A stretch of 13,382 bases of DNA from Propionibacterium sp. GTDB lineage: Bacteria; Actinomycetota; Actinomycetes; Propionibacteriales; Propionibacteriaceae. Shown here in pieces: positions 1 through 6,746 of the stretch. Both the position numbers and the translations under genes were made by a program. Position 1 is the first letter of the stretch; the number at the start of each line of letters is the position of its first letter. The notes under the pieces are model-generated. The model was not told the origin of the DNA, searched no databases, and saw nothing but the letters and a program-made list of their open reading frames with translations. The stretch covers positions 1 to 13,382 of the forward strand of contig JALHFX010000055.1 of NCBI GenBank assembly GCA_022837595.1, read 5' to 3'.

Positions 1-509
1 GCGATGATCGAGATCTGCGGTACGACACCGGACAGTTCGACATTGGCGAAGAAAACCTTGCCATAGCCGGACAGCGAATCGATGCCCTCCTGCACGCGTG
101 CGCCACCCGAGTCATTGATGAAAACGAAAGGAGCGCCGTTCATCAGCGCGCTTTCCATCGTCTCAGTGACCTTGATGTTGTGCGTCTCACCCGCAGAACC
201 ACCGACAACGGTGAAGTCCTGGCTGGCGATATAGACCGGGCGGCCCATCACCGAGGCGTGGCCGGTGACCACGCCGTCGGCAGGCATATCCGCCTTGTCC
301 ATACCGAAAGCCGTGGTGCGGTTCTTGCGGAACGCACCGGTCTCGATGAACGAACCCGGATCGGTGAAGACATCGATCCGCTCACGAGCAGTCAGCTTGC
401 CCTTCTCGTGCTGCTTCTCGATGCGCGCCGCGCCGCCACCGGCCTGCACGCGTGCCCGTTCCTCCTCGAGGTGGGCCAGGCGTGCTTCCATAGTGTCTTG
501 CTTAGCCAT
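1..509 (-). CDS. mmdA: Methylmalonyl-CoA carboxyltransferase 12S subunit, N-terminal part (runs off left edge)
   Basis: This is the acyl-CoA carboxyltransferase subunit of transcarboxylase. It moves the carboxyl group between methylmalonyl-CoA and the biotin of the 1.3S subunit in the cytoplasmic propionate cycle. The first 169 residues are visible; the family is a little over 500-600 residues, so most of the gene lies outside the window. The start is the ATG at 509, preceded by a GGGGGA-type ribosome site. Visible marks are an N-terminal helix rich in Glu/Arg, the GKLTARERI segment (residues 38-46) that opens the carboxyl transferase domain, FGMDKADMPADGVVTG (68-83), ASQDFTVVGGSAGE (95-108) and DSGGARVQEGIDSLSGYG (133-150), as in biotin-dependent carboxyltransferase beta domains. 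It begins 13 nt after the 5S stop, so the two are surely cotranscribed. A propionyl-CoA carboxylase beta subunit would look similar; the adjacent 5S gene decides for transcarboxylase. Confidence 0.94.
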   Translation of the reverse strand, partial: MAKQDTMEARLAHLEEERARVQAGGGAARIEKQHEKGKLTARERIDVFTDPGSFIETGAFRKNRTTAFGMDKADMPADGVVTGHASVMGRPVYIASQDFTVVGGSAGETHNIKVTETMESALMNGAPFVFINDSGGARVQEGIDSLSGYGKVFFANVELSGVVPQISII

Positions 510-522
510 CTAGGATTCCCCC

Positions 523-2031
523 TCAGGCCGGCTCAACGGAAACGCTGTGGCTGGCCCCGTTGATTGTGACGTTGTAGCTGATCGGTCCGGCAAGAGCATT
601 CGCCTGGCCTTCAGCAGCGGCCTTCATCTGAGCCTCAGTGCGGGCAACGGACTTCGGTCCCTCGTCGCGGCTCTCGAAGAAGGTCGGAGCGACACCCGGG
701 AAGAGCGCGTAGGTGAGCACATCCTCTTCGGTACCGTCGTAGCCCTTGAGCGCCGACGCCTGCTCAACCAGCTGATCCCATTCGGGAGCCAGCAGGTCTG
801 CCGGACGAACGTCGATCGGATCCTTCTTGGCCTGCTCAGCGGCCTTCGCGATGACCTCGGGGTTACGCTCGGCAGGCGAGGCGCCGTAGTAGCCGAGCAT
901 CATGTCGGCGAACTCGCCGGTCATGACCTTGTACTCGCCCATCAGCACGTTGAAGACGGCCTGGGTACCCACGATCTGTGAGGACGGGGTCACCAGTGGC
1001 GGGTAACCGGCGTCCTTGCGGCAGACCGGAACCATCTCCATGACCTCGTCGATACGGTCGCCGGCACCCTGAGCGCGCAGTTGCGACTCCATATTGGACA
1101 GCATGCCGCCGGGGATCTGCGAAGAGAAGATCTTCGTGTCGACCAAAGTCTTCGACTCGAACTCTGCGTACTTCGGACGAACCTTCTTGAAGTGGTCCCG
1201 CACGTTGTAAACGCGATCGATATCGACACTGGTGGTGTAGCCGGTGCCTTCGAGCATTTCGATAACCGATTCGGTGGGGTTATGACCCGGCCCGAGGGAC
1301 AGAGAACTGACCGAAGCATCGACCACGTCGGCGCCGGCCTCGATAGCCTTCATCAGCGCGACCTGGGTGACACCGGTCGTGGAGTGGCAGTGCACGTTGA
1401 TCTGCACGTCGCCATAGGTCTCCTTGATGCCCTTGACAATGTCGTAGGCAGGCTGCGGCTTGAGCAGTGCAGCCATATCCTTCAGTGCGATCGAGTCGGC
1501 ACCCATGTCGAGCAGCTGACCGGCAAGTTTGACGTAGCCCTCAACGGTATGGACGGGGGAAATGGTGTAGCAGATCGTGCCCTGGGCGTGCTTGTTGACC
1601 TTCTTCACTGCCGCCATGGCGTGTTCGAGGTTACGCGGATCGTTCATGGCGTCGAAGACACGGTAAACGTCCATGCCGGCCTCGGCCGACTTCGCGACGA
1701 AGCGATCAACGACCTCGTCCTCATAGTGGCGGTAGCCGAGCAGGTTCTGCCCTCGAAGCAACATCTGTAGGCGGCTGTTCGGCAGCAACTTGCGGAAGGT
1801 TCGCAGGCGCTCCCACGGATCTTCATTCAGGAAACGGATACAGCTGTCATATGTAGCTCCACCCCAGCATTCGACGGACCAGTAGCCGGCAGCATCAATA
1901 TCTGCACATGCATCAACCATGTCTTCCATGGCCATGCGGGTGGCTAACAGGCTCTGGTGGCCATCGCGTAGCACCAGCTCAGTGATACCAATCTCGCGGG
2001 GTTCGGAGACCTCAATTTGTCGCGGACTCAT
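523..2031 (-). CDS. Methylmalonyl-CoA carboxyltransferase 5S subunit (transcarboxylase, pyruvate/oxaloacetate half-reaction)
   Basis: This subunit transfers carboxyl from carboxybiotin to pyruvate, giving oxaloacetate, and with the 12S and biotinyl 1.3S subunits makes the transcarboxylase that conserves CO2 in propionic fermentation. The 502-residue product has the usual full length. The HMGL-like TIM barrel comes first: LRDGHQS (21-27) carries metal ligand Asp23; SIALKDMAALLKP (180-192) carries Lys184, the residue carbamylated in the family; VHCHSTTG (213-220) gives the metal-binding His pair. The C-terminal conserved carboxylase domain follows (VTPSSQIVGTQAVFN, LMGEYK, ADLLAPEW, DVLTYALFP). 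The short tail (SYNVTINGASHSVSV) ends without an AMKM biotin motif, as expected, since biotin sits on 1.3S. The ATG at 2031 fits the conserved MSPR start, but the mRNA just upstream reads CACAATCACCTC, with no Shine-Dalgarno. A weak promoter guess is TTGCCG (2115-2110) and TATCAT (2094-2089) on the minus strand, spaced 15 nt. Confidence 0.96.
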   Translation of the reverse strand: MSPRQIEVSEPREIGITELVLRDGHQSLLATRMAMEDMVDACADIDAAGYWSVECWGGATYDSCIRFLNEDPWERLRTFRKLLPNSRLQMLLRGQNLLGYRHYEDEVVDRFVAKSAEAGMDVYRVFDAMNDPRNLEHAMAAVKKVNKHAQGTICYTISPVHTVEGYVKLAGQLLDMGADSIALKDMAALLKPQPAYDIVKGIKETYGDVQINVHCHSTTGVTQVALMKAIEAGADVVDASVSSLSLGPGHNPTESVIEMLEGTGYTTSVDIDRVYNVRDHFKKVRPKYAEFESKTLVDTKIFSSQIPGGMLSNMESQLRAQGAGDRIDEVMEMVPVCRKDAGYPPLVTPSSQIVGTQAVFNVLMGEYKVMTGEFADMMLGYYGASPAERNPEVIAKAAEQAKKDPIDVRPADLLAPEWDQLVEQASALKGYDGTEEDVLTYALFPGVAPTFFESRDEGPKSVARTEAQMKAAAEGQANALAGPISYNVTINGASHSVSVEPA

Positions 2032-2132
2032 GAGGTGATTGTGTCATGTCTGCAAGTCGCCGTGCTGGTCGGGGGGTGAAAAGGCCAGATGATAGATTCT
2101 TGTAATTCTCGGCAATAGTGTCGGAGGAGGCT

Positions 2133-2151
2133 GTCGGGTATCCTTCCCGAC
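2133..2151 (+). promoter_or_regulatory. Small hairpin in the asnB leader
   Basis: GTCGGG pairs perfectly with CCCGAC around a 7-nt loop (TATCCTT), 39 nt before the asnB start, in the 159-nt divergent gap between the 5S gene and asnB. No T-run follows, so it is not a classical terminator. It could be a leader structure or an operator, or simply chance; a 6-bp stem is weak evidence in this GC content. Confidence 0.25.
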
Positions 2152-2190
2152 GACTGATCACCCGAGACCGGCAGGACGGTAGGTATCTGG

Positions 2191-4101
2191 ATGTGCGGCT
2201 TGATGGGCTTCATTTCGACCGATGCGCTCGACGAGGCACGGATCGACCAGGTGACACGAGGTATGGCCTGCGAACGCCATCGCGGGCCGGACGATACCGC
2301 GATCTGGCATGACGATCGCACGGTCCTAGGCTTCAACCGGCTCAGCATCATCGACATCGAAGGTTCCATGCAGCCGCTGCGCTGGGGGCCGCCGGAAAAC
2401 CCTGAGCGTTATGCGATGGTCTTCAACGGCGAGATCTACAACTACGTCGAACTACGCGCCCGGCTGGCCGCCGATGATCATGCGGTCTTCCATACTTCTG
2501 GCGACGGCGAGGCGATCCTTGCCGGCTACCACTATCATGGCGCCGACTGGGTTAAACAGCTGCGTGGCATGTTCGCCTTCGTCATCTGGGATACCGAGAC
2601 CAAGACCGCCTTCGGGGCCCGCGACTGGTTCGGGATCAAACCGCTTTATCTCGCGCAGACCAGCGACGGGTTCGGGTTCTCGTCCGAGGCGAAGAGCCTG
2701 CGGGCGTTGACCGGGCCCGCAGAGGTTGATCTGGACGCGCTGCGCCACTACCTCGTCCTGCAATATGTGCCCGAACCCGAGTCTGCGGACGCGCATCTAC
2801 GACGCATCGAATCGGGTACTAGCTTCACCCTGCGTGACGGCGAGCTGACCACTGTCCGGTATTTCCGCCCGACCTTCGCTCCCACCAAGGTGAACGGTCC
2901 CGAGGCCGAGGCTGAGCTTCACGCGCGGATTCTCGAGGTACTGGACGATTCGGTTTCCAAGCACATGCGCGCCGACGTGACCGTAGGTTCGTTCCTGTCG
3001 GGCGGTATCGACTCCACCGCGATCGCCGCTCTGGCGAAGAAGTACAACCCCAACCTGCTGACTTTCACCACTGGCTTCGAGCGCGAGGGCTACTCCGAGG
3101 TGGATGTAGCAGCTGAATCCGCTGCCGCGATCGGTGTCAAGCATTTCGTGAAGACGGTCAGTGAAGAAGAACTCTGCGAGACGCTGCCGCTGATCGTCTG
3201 GTATCTGGACGACCCGGTTGCTGATCCCGCGCTCGTGCCACTGTATTTCGTGGCACGCGAAGCCCGCAAGCATGTCAAGGTCGTCCTCTCTGGTGAGGGC
3301 GCGGACGAACTCTTCGGCGGCTACAACATCTACCGTGAGCCGCTGAGTTTGCGTCCACTCACCGTTCTGCCGAGCCCGCTGCGTAAGGGACTTGCCGCGG
3401 TCAGCCGGGCACTCCCCCACGGGTTCCGCGGCAAGAGCCTGCTGGAACGTGGTTCGATCGACTTGGAGCAACGCTATTACGGTAACGCGCGTAACTTCCG
3501 TGAATCGCAGTTGCAGGCTGTGCTGCGCAATTATTCGCCGAGCTCATTCCGGGAAGTCACCGATCCGATCTACGAGCTCTCGAAAGGTTGGGATCCGGTG
3601 GCCCGGATGCAGCATCTCGACCTGTTCACCTGGTTGCGCGGCGATATCCTGGTCAAGGCCGACAAAGTCACGATGGCGAATTCGCTCGAACTCCGAGTGC
3701 CTTTCCTCGACAAAGAGGTCTTCGAGGTCGCCAGACACATCCCGATCAATCAAAAGATCACCCGCACCCAATCGAAGGTCGCCATGCGTAAGGCGCTGGA
3801 ACCGGTCGTACCGGCCCACGTGCTGAACCGCAAGAAGCTTGGCTTCCCCGTGCCGATTCGCGTCTATCTTGGTGACGACTACGGCTATCAGTGGGCTCGC
3901 GCGATCATCGAGGACGCCGGAACGACTGAGTTCATCGATCCGAAAGCAGCCCTGGAGATGCTCAATCAGCACCGCCGAGGCGAGGCCGATAACTCGCGCC
4001 AAATCTGGACGCTCCTGGTCTTCATGCTCTGGTACGACATCTTCGTCACCGAACGCATCAAACCCGAAGTACCGCATCCGGTTTACCCGGTCCAGTTGTA
4101 G
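2191..4101 (+). CDS. asnB: Asparagine synthetase, glutamine-hydrolysing
   Basis: The enzyme makes asparagine from aspartate, glutamine and ATP in the cytoplasm. The product is 636 residues, typical of the long actinobacterial AsnB form. The start is fixed by the mature N-terminus MCGLMGF: Cys2 is the class II glutaminase nucleophile. The glutaminase domain shows RHRGPDD (29-35), NGEIYNY (79-85) and TSGDGEAIL (102-110). The synthetase domain shows the ATP-pyrophosphatase loop SGGIDST (270-276), SEVD (302-305) and SGEGADELFGGY (367-378). The segment usually written RDRxGxKPL reads RDWFGIKPL (144-152). It diverges from the transcarboxylase genes and seems to be transcribed alone. A related amidotransferase acting in a specialised pathway cannot be excluded from motifs only, but nothing around it suggests one. 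Confidence 0.95.
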   Translation: MCGLMGFISTDALDEARIDQVTRGMACERHRGPDDTAIWHDDRTVLGFNRLSIIDIEGSMQPLRWGPPENPERYAMVFNGEIYNYVELRARLAADDHAVFHTSGDGEAILAGYHYHGADWVKQLRGMFAFVIWDTETKTAFGARDWFGIKPLYLAQTSDGFGFSSEAKSLRALTGPAEVDLDALRHYLVLQYVPEPESADAHLRRIESGTSFTLRDGELTTVRYFRPTFAPTKVNGPEAEAELHARILEVLDDSVSKHMRADVTVGSFLSGGIDSTAIAALAKKYNPNLLTFTTGFEREGYSEVDVAAESAAAIGVKHFVKTVSEEELCETLPLIVWYLDDPVADPALVPLYFVAREARKHVKVVLSGEGADELFGGYNIYREPLSLRPLTVLPSPLRKGLAAVSRALPHGFRGKSLLERGSIDLEQRYYGNARNFRESQLQAVLRNYSPSSFREVTDPIYELSKGWDPVARMQHLDLFTWLRGDILVKADKVTMANSLELRVPFLDKEVFEVARHIPINQKITRTQSKVAMRKALEPVVPAHVLNRKKLGFPVPIRVYLGDDYGYQWARAIIEDAGTTEFIDPKAALEMLNQHRRGEADNSRQIWTLLVFMLWYDIFVTERIKPEVPHPVYPVQL

Positions 4102-4253
4102 CAGAATGCCTCGCCACTTCGTGTAAACATGGTGATAGCTGAGCCCGTCTATCCGCTTAACTCACCTGGTCAGACGTCCAACTACACCAGAAACTAACTA
4201 CCATCGAAGTCGCGTCTGAAGATTCAGAACGAGTCAAGAAAGCTGCTCTGAAG

Positions 4254-5204
4254 TTGCGTACCAACAACACCAAATCGATCGCTTCATCCGGGCTACCGGA
4301 TTTAATATTTCACTACACCAGCTTGTCTGGAATTGTGGGAATTATAGAGAATAGCAAGCTTTGGTTATCTGACATCGAATTTCTCAACGATTCCACAGAA
4401 TTAGGCTATGCCGCAGATCTATTGCATACATCGATCAGGGGTTTAGTCAACGACACCTGCGACCCAATACGGCCCGATCCAGGCGAACACCGTGTGCACC
4501 ATCTCCTATGTGCGGCGCTTGACGCACTTGAGTCGAGATTTCAGATCGGTGAATGCCGCGAGTCTGGCCATGGAAGAAGCGAGTCCTTTGCGATGTGGGA
4601 AGGACTTCCTTTCGTCGCGAGCTTCTGCGAGAATGGGGATCTCCTCAGCATGTGGCGCGGATATGCGGATACCGGCGGTTTTTCCATTGAATTTGACACC
4701 AAGGGCTTACTCGAAGCCTGCAATCCAATTAGCACAACAGAATCGACTCTGTCCGAAGAGATTCCACCATCGAGTTATTTCTTCACCACTCGATTGACTC
4801 CCGTAATCTACGGCGAAGAAGAGTTGCGGAAACAGTTTCAAGATATCATACAGAGTCTGACTGAGGCCAGTGGTAACCATCCAGGCGTATCAGCCAGCTA
4901 CTCAATACAGCGCCTTATACCGCTATTCTCAACAATAAAGCATCCGACATTTTCCGAGGAAAAGGAAATCAGACTCATCGCTCAGCCAACCGGAGACATG
5001 ACACCTCGTCCTTCATTGCGGACAGGGCCACGCCACTTGGTTCCCTACCAAGAGCTAGATTTACCCTTGACCGTGATAAGGTCCATTACCGTTGGCCCTT
5101 CACCGTACCAAGATCGTAATGTGAAAGCTCTAGAACGACGGTTTAATTATCTACCAAATGGCGTTCGGATAAAGATTCGTCAATCCGAAATTCCATTAGC
5201 TTAA
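4254..5204 (+). CDS. DUF2971-family protein of unknown function, probably acquired by transfer
   Basis: The 316-residue product carries the motif set of DUF2971: HYTS (20-23) near the N-terminus, LWLSDIEFLNDSTEL (36-50), FVASFCENGDLLSMWRGYAD (120-139), GFSIEFD (142-148) and FSEEKEIRLIA (233-243). No signal peptide or membrane segment is visible, so it is probably cytoplasmic. The molecular role of this family is not established; the early His-Tyr-Thr and the late Glu-rich EKE-R motif recall ADP-ribosyltransferase folds, which is inference only. The start is uncertain. TTG at 4254 has no good ribosome site; the frame is open back to 4161 but holds no ATG, GTG or TTG there, so CTG 4248 or a lost 5' end are possible. 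GC is clearly lower than in both neighbours (lines of 38-53 percent against about 60), with AT-ending codons such as ATA, AGA and TTA that the neighbours avoid. It stands alone, between asnB and a decayed region. Confidence 0.72.
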   Translation: MRTNNTKSIASSGLPDLIFHYTSLSGIVGIIENSKLWLSDIEFLNDSTELGYAADLLHTSIRGLVNDTCDPIRPDPGEHRVHHLLCAALDALESRFQIGECRESGHGRSESFAMWEGLPFVASFCENGDLLSMWRGYADTGGFSIEFDTKGLLEACNPISTTESTLSEEIPPSSYFFTTRLTPVIYGEEELRKQFQDIIQSLTEASGNHPGVSASYSIQRLIPLFSTIKHPTFSEEKEIRLIAQPTGDMTPRPSLRTGPRHLVPYQELDLPLTVIRSITVGPSPYQDRNVKALERRFNYLPNGVRIKIRQSEIPLA

Positions 5205-5307
5205 GAGGATCGGCGACTGGGGACTCCCGCTCTCACGAATTTACTTCGTTCCCGAAGCCATGCCACGGCCCCAGAAATAGACGACGTCAACTATTCGCCC
5301 TATTTGA

Positions 5308-5391
5308 TGCGAAGAGCTCGGCCTGCTCAAGGACCAACTTGACGACTTCCTCTTCGGCGTCAGGCCGGAGTTCCACACCTGGGTCGAGTAG
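5308..5391 (+). pseudogene. C-terminal remnant of an unidentified protein
   Basis: Twenty-seven codons and a TAG stop, with no start codon, preceded in frame by TGA. The peptide includes EELGLLKDQLDDFLFG and ends EFHTWVE. By hand count, G+C at codon positions 1, 2 and 3 is 19, 7 and 24 of 27, which is the signature of a real coding frame in a high-GC genome. It is too short to assign to a family. A second short frame just upstream (about 5201-5278, ending IYFVPEAMPRPQK) also looks mildly coding and could be from the same or another lost gene. Confidence 0.4.
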
Positions 5392-5698
5392 TGCGAATGT
5401 CTGTGCTTGTCACGGACTTGGGGAAGGGTTTTTTGGGGGCACGGGCCGGACGGTTCGGATCGATATCGAAGTCCCTTCCCGCAGAAAGTGTGGATCCGGT
5501 CGAGAGCGGCCGCGGTCCAAATAGTGGGGAAACCGTACGGCCGGCGCCACATTTTGGCGCATCAAGGCTCGACTCACAGCTGGCTCAACCTGCAGCCCAC
5601 CTCGGGATTGTATGAGGAAGCCGAACCAGTGCGTGGGTGGTCTCGATCTTTGGGTGGGATCGGTCAAGGCTGCCGACGGGGGCTGGTGCCGGGTTCAA

Positions 5699-5935
5699 TC
5701 ATCGGCGTCGTGTCCGCTTAGCCGATGCGATGAAGGCGTCATCGAATCGGCTTGGGGTCACCGTGATCGATGATGGGGCGCTGTCGAGTGGGCTATCTGC
5801 ACCAGCGTCGAAGAAGTCCTTAACCTCGCTGGGTACGAACGCTGTGGAACTCGCAGGCTCGACCGATTCCGCTCAGCGTAGCGGCCACGACGCTGATGAG
5901 CATGCTTACCGTGCGGGTAGCACGTCAGCGGGTCA
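5699..5935 (-). pseudogene. Possible decayed membrane-associated protein, C-terminal part
   Basis: Read on the minus strand, one frame gives a hydrophobic stretch SMLISVVAATLSGIGRA (about 5915-5865). After a one-base frame change near 5875 a second frame continues as FVPSEVKDFFDAGADSPL and ends KRTRRR with a stop at 5699-5701. The pieces read as one protein tail, but stops close each frame. In the final 57 codons G+C is about 60 percent at positions 1 and 2 and 63 percent at position 3, so the coding signal is only moderate. Family unknown. Confidence 0.25.
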
Positions 5936-5991
5936 GAAGGTCGGCAGCAGGCGCCGAGGAGGTCAGCAAGAAACAGGGTTGCTCGCATGCG

Positions 5992-6073
5992 AACACCCGT
6001 GACTGGTCCCCAGATCGCTTTCCAGGCCCAGTTTCGGTCGTGAATAGGCATCTGGGGACCACTGACGGGTGTT
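5992..6073. repeat. Imperfect 24-bp inverted repeat with 34-bp spacer
   Basis: The arm at 5992-6015 and the reverse complement of the arm at 6050-6073 agree at 22 of 24 positions; the inner 12 bp (TGGTCCCCAGAT against ATCTGGGGACCA) and the outer 9 bp (AACACCCGT against ACGGGTGTT) are perfect. The two mismatches flank a single T within the arm. No T-run follows on either strand, so it is not a standard terminator. Possible readings are a recombination or integration site, terminal repeats of a small non-autonomous element (total 82 bp), or a dimeric protein-binding site. The repeat lies in the decayed region, which favours a mobile-element relic. Confidence 0.6.
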
Positions 6074-6310
6074 GGCCGGGTTCACCCCTGAGCGATTCAT
6101 CATCGGGGCGTCCTTACAACCGGGACCATCCGCGCACGTGCAGCAAACCTGTGCGGGATACGAGCAGAACGTTCACGAACGTCCGGCTGTCCACCCCGCC
6201 AGCTCTATCAACGCGCAAACTGTCACGCGTTGGCCTGGAGTTCCACAACGTGGGCTTGGATCGTGCGCGTTGACAAGCATCAACACGTCTCGAACCGCTT
6301 CGTTTTCGGG

Positions 6311-6695
6311 CTACGGGCACAAATCCGGAGCCTGGATCTCATTCGACACCCTGATCTCGACGCGCGCGACCGACTCCGCCGAGCGAACATTCATCGGCAT
6401 GTCGCCGGGATACCACAGCGTATTCGATGCCGAGAGCACGTGGCTGTGCGCCTGGGGCACCTGCTCCAACGAGCGTCTTGACAGTCCCGTCCGTAAGTGC
6501 ACAGATCTGTGAGCCCGAGGACCGCACTCCCTCGCGGATTCCGGGCTTCACCGTCACGCGGTCAGTCAGAGCGGATGGGTCCCCGTCCGGTAAAACCGCA
6601 AGCCACGATCCGGGAGCCCAAGGGAACCAGCATTCGTCCAGCCATTTTCCGAAGCGAGGAAATAGGCTAGAGGATTTACGGCTGACATTCAGCAA
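6311..6695 (-). pseudogene. Frameshifted remnant of an unidentified protein
   Basis: On the minus strand one frame reads FPWAPGSWLAVLPDGDPSAL and on to REGVRSSGSQICALTDGTVK. After a frame change near 6470-6480 the next frame continues LEQVPQAHSHVLSASNTLWY, then MPMNVRSAESVARVEIRVSN, and stops at TAG 6311-6313; the same frame stays open beyond the stop. Over 6303-6512 (70 codons) third positions are about 79 percent G+C; taken on the minus strand, first positions are 59 percent and second 47 percent, better than the plus-strand reading (47 and 59). So decayed minus-strand coding is the better fit. Product unknown. Confidence 0.33.
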
Positions 6696-6734
6696 CTGCC
6701 CGTCCTACCCTCGTCGTAGCAAACAGACAGTTGC
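6692..6734 (+). promoter_or_regulatory. Candidate operator: 7-bp inverted repeat before the sorbitol operon
   Basis: GCAACTG (6692-6698) and CAGTTGC (6728-6734) are perfect reverse complements, 29 nt apart, immediately upstream of the ribosome site of the first operon gene. The position suits a binding site for the operon regulator or a leader stem. The repeat is short and unsupported by comparison, and I could not place a convincing -35/-10 pair. Confidence 0.25.
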
Positions 6735-6737
6735 AAT

Positions 6738-6742
6738 GGAGG
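6738..6742 (+). promoter_or_regulatory. Ribosome binding site of the dehydrogenase gene
   Basis: GGAGG lies 4 nt before the ATG at 6747. It is one of the clearest Shine-Dalgarno sites in the window and settles the start codon, which also suits the SDR family N-terminus. Confidence 0.8.
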
Positions 6743-6746
6743 CAAA

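Larger units (their letters stand above)
5205..6746. other. 1.5-kb region without an intact gene; coding debris and an inverted repeat
   Basis: Open frames here are short, overlap on both strands, and none matches a family I recognise over any length. Instead there are coding-like fragments in changing frames: plus strand 5308-5391, and minus strand about 5699-5935 and 6311-6695 (separate entries). There is also a long inverted repeat (5992-6073) and a 12-bp palindrome (6500-6511). No tRNA or rRNA is visible. The region lies directly behind the low-GC DUF2971 gene and in front of the sorbitol operon, so I read it as the remains of genes broken by insertion and deletion. The last 60 bases or so must also contain the promoter of the sorbitol operon. 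Confidence 0.6.

Noticed and set aside
1081..1770. Long plus-strand open frame (229 codons) opposite the 5S gene
   Set aside because: It is the antisense shadow of a well-conserved enzyme; its translation resembles no family and the opposite frame is certain.
2797..3471. Long minus-strand open frame (224 codons) opposite asnB
   Set aside because: Shadow frame produced by the high-GC third positions of asnB; the plus-strand AsnB motifs run through it.
4129..4197. 22-codon open frame (MVIAEPVYPLNSPGQTSNYTRN) between asnB and the DUF2971 gene
   Set aside because: No ribosome site, no recognisable relative, and of a length expected by chance.
5427..5441. T6 run after a G-rich stretch as a terminator of the DUF2971 gene
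   Set aside because: No stem of useful length precedes the T-run on the plus strand, and it is more than 200 nt behind the stop.
5685..5708. T-loop-like GGTTCAATC flanked by GCCG and CGGC, suggesting a tRNA end
   Set aside because: The pair that should close the T loop is G-A, and no acceptor, D or anticodon arms can be folded upstream.
6069..6512. Plus-strand frame of 147 codons in the decayed region as a real gene
   Set aside because: Third-position G+C is high, but first and second positions (47 and 59 percent) fit the opposite strand better; no ribosome site and no known motif.
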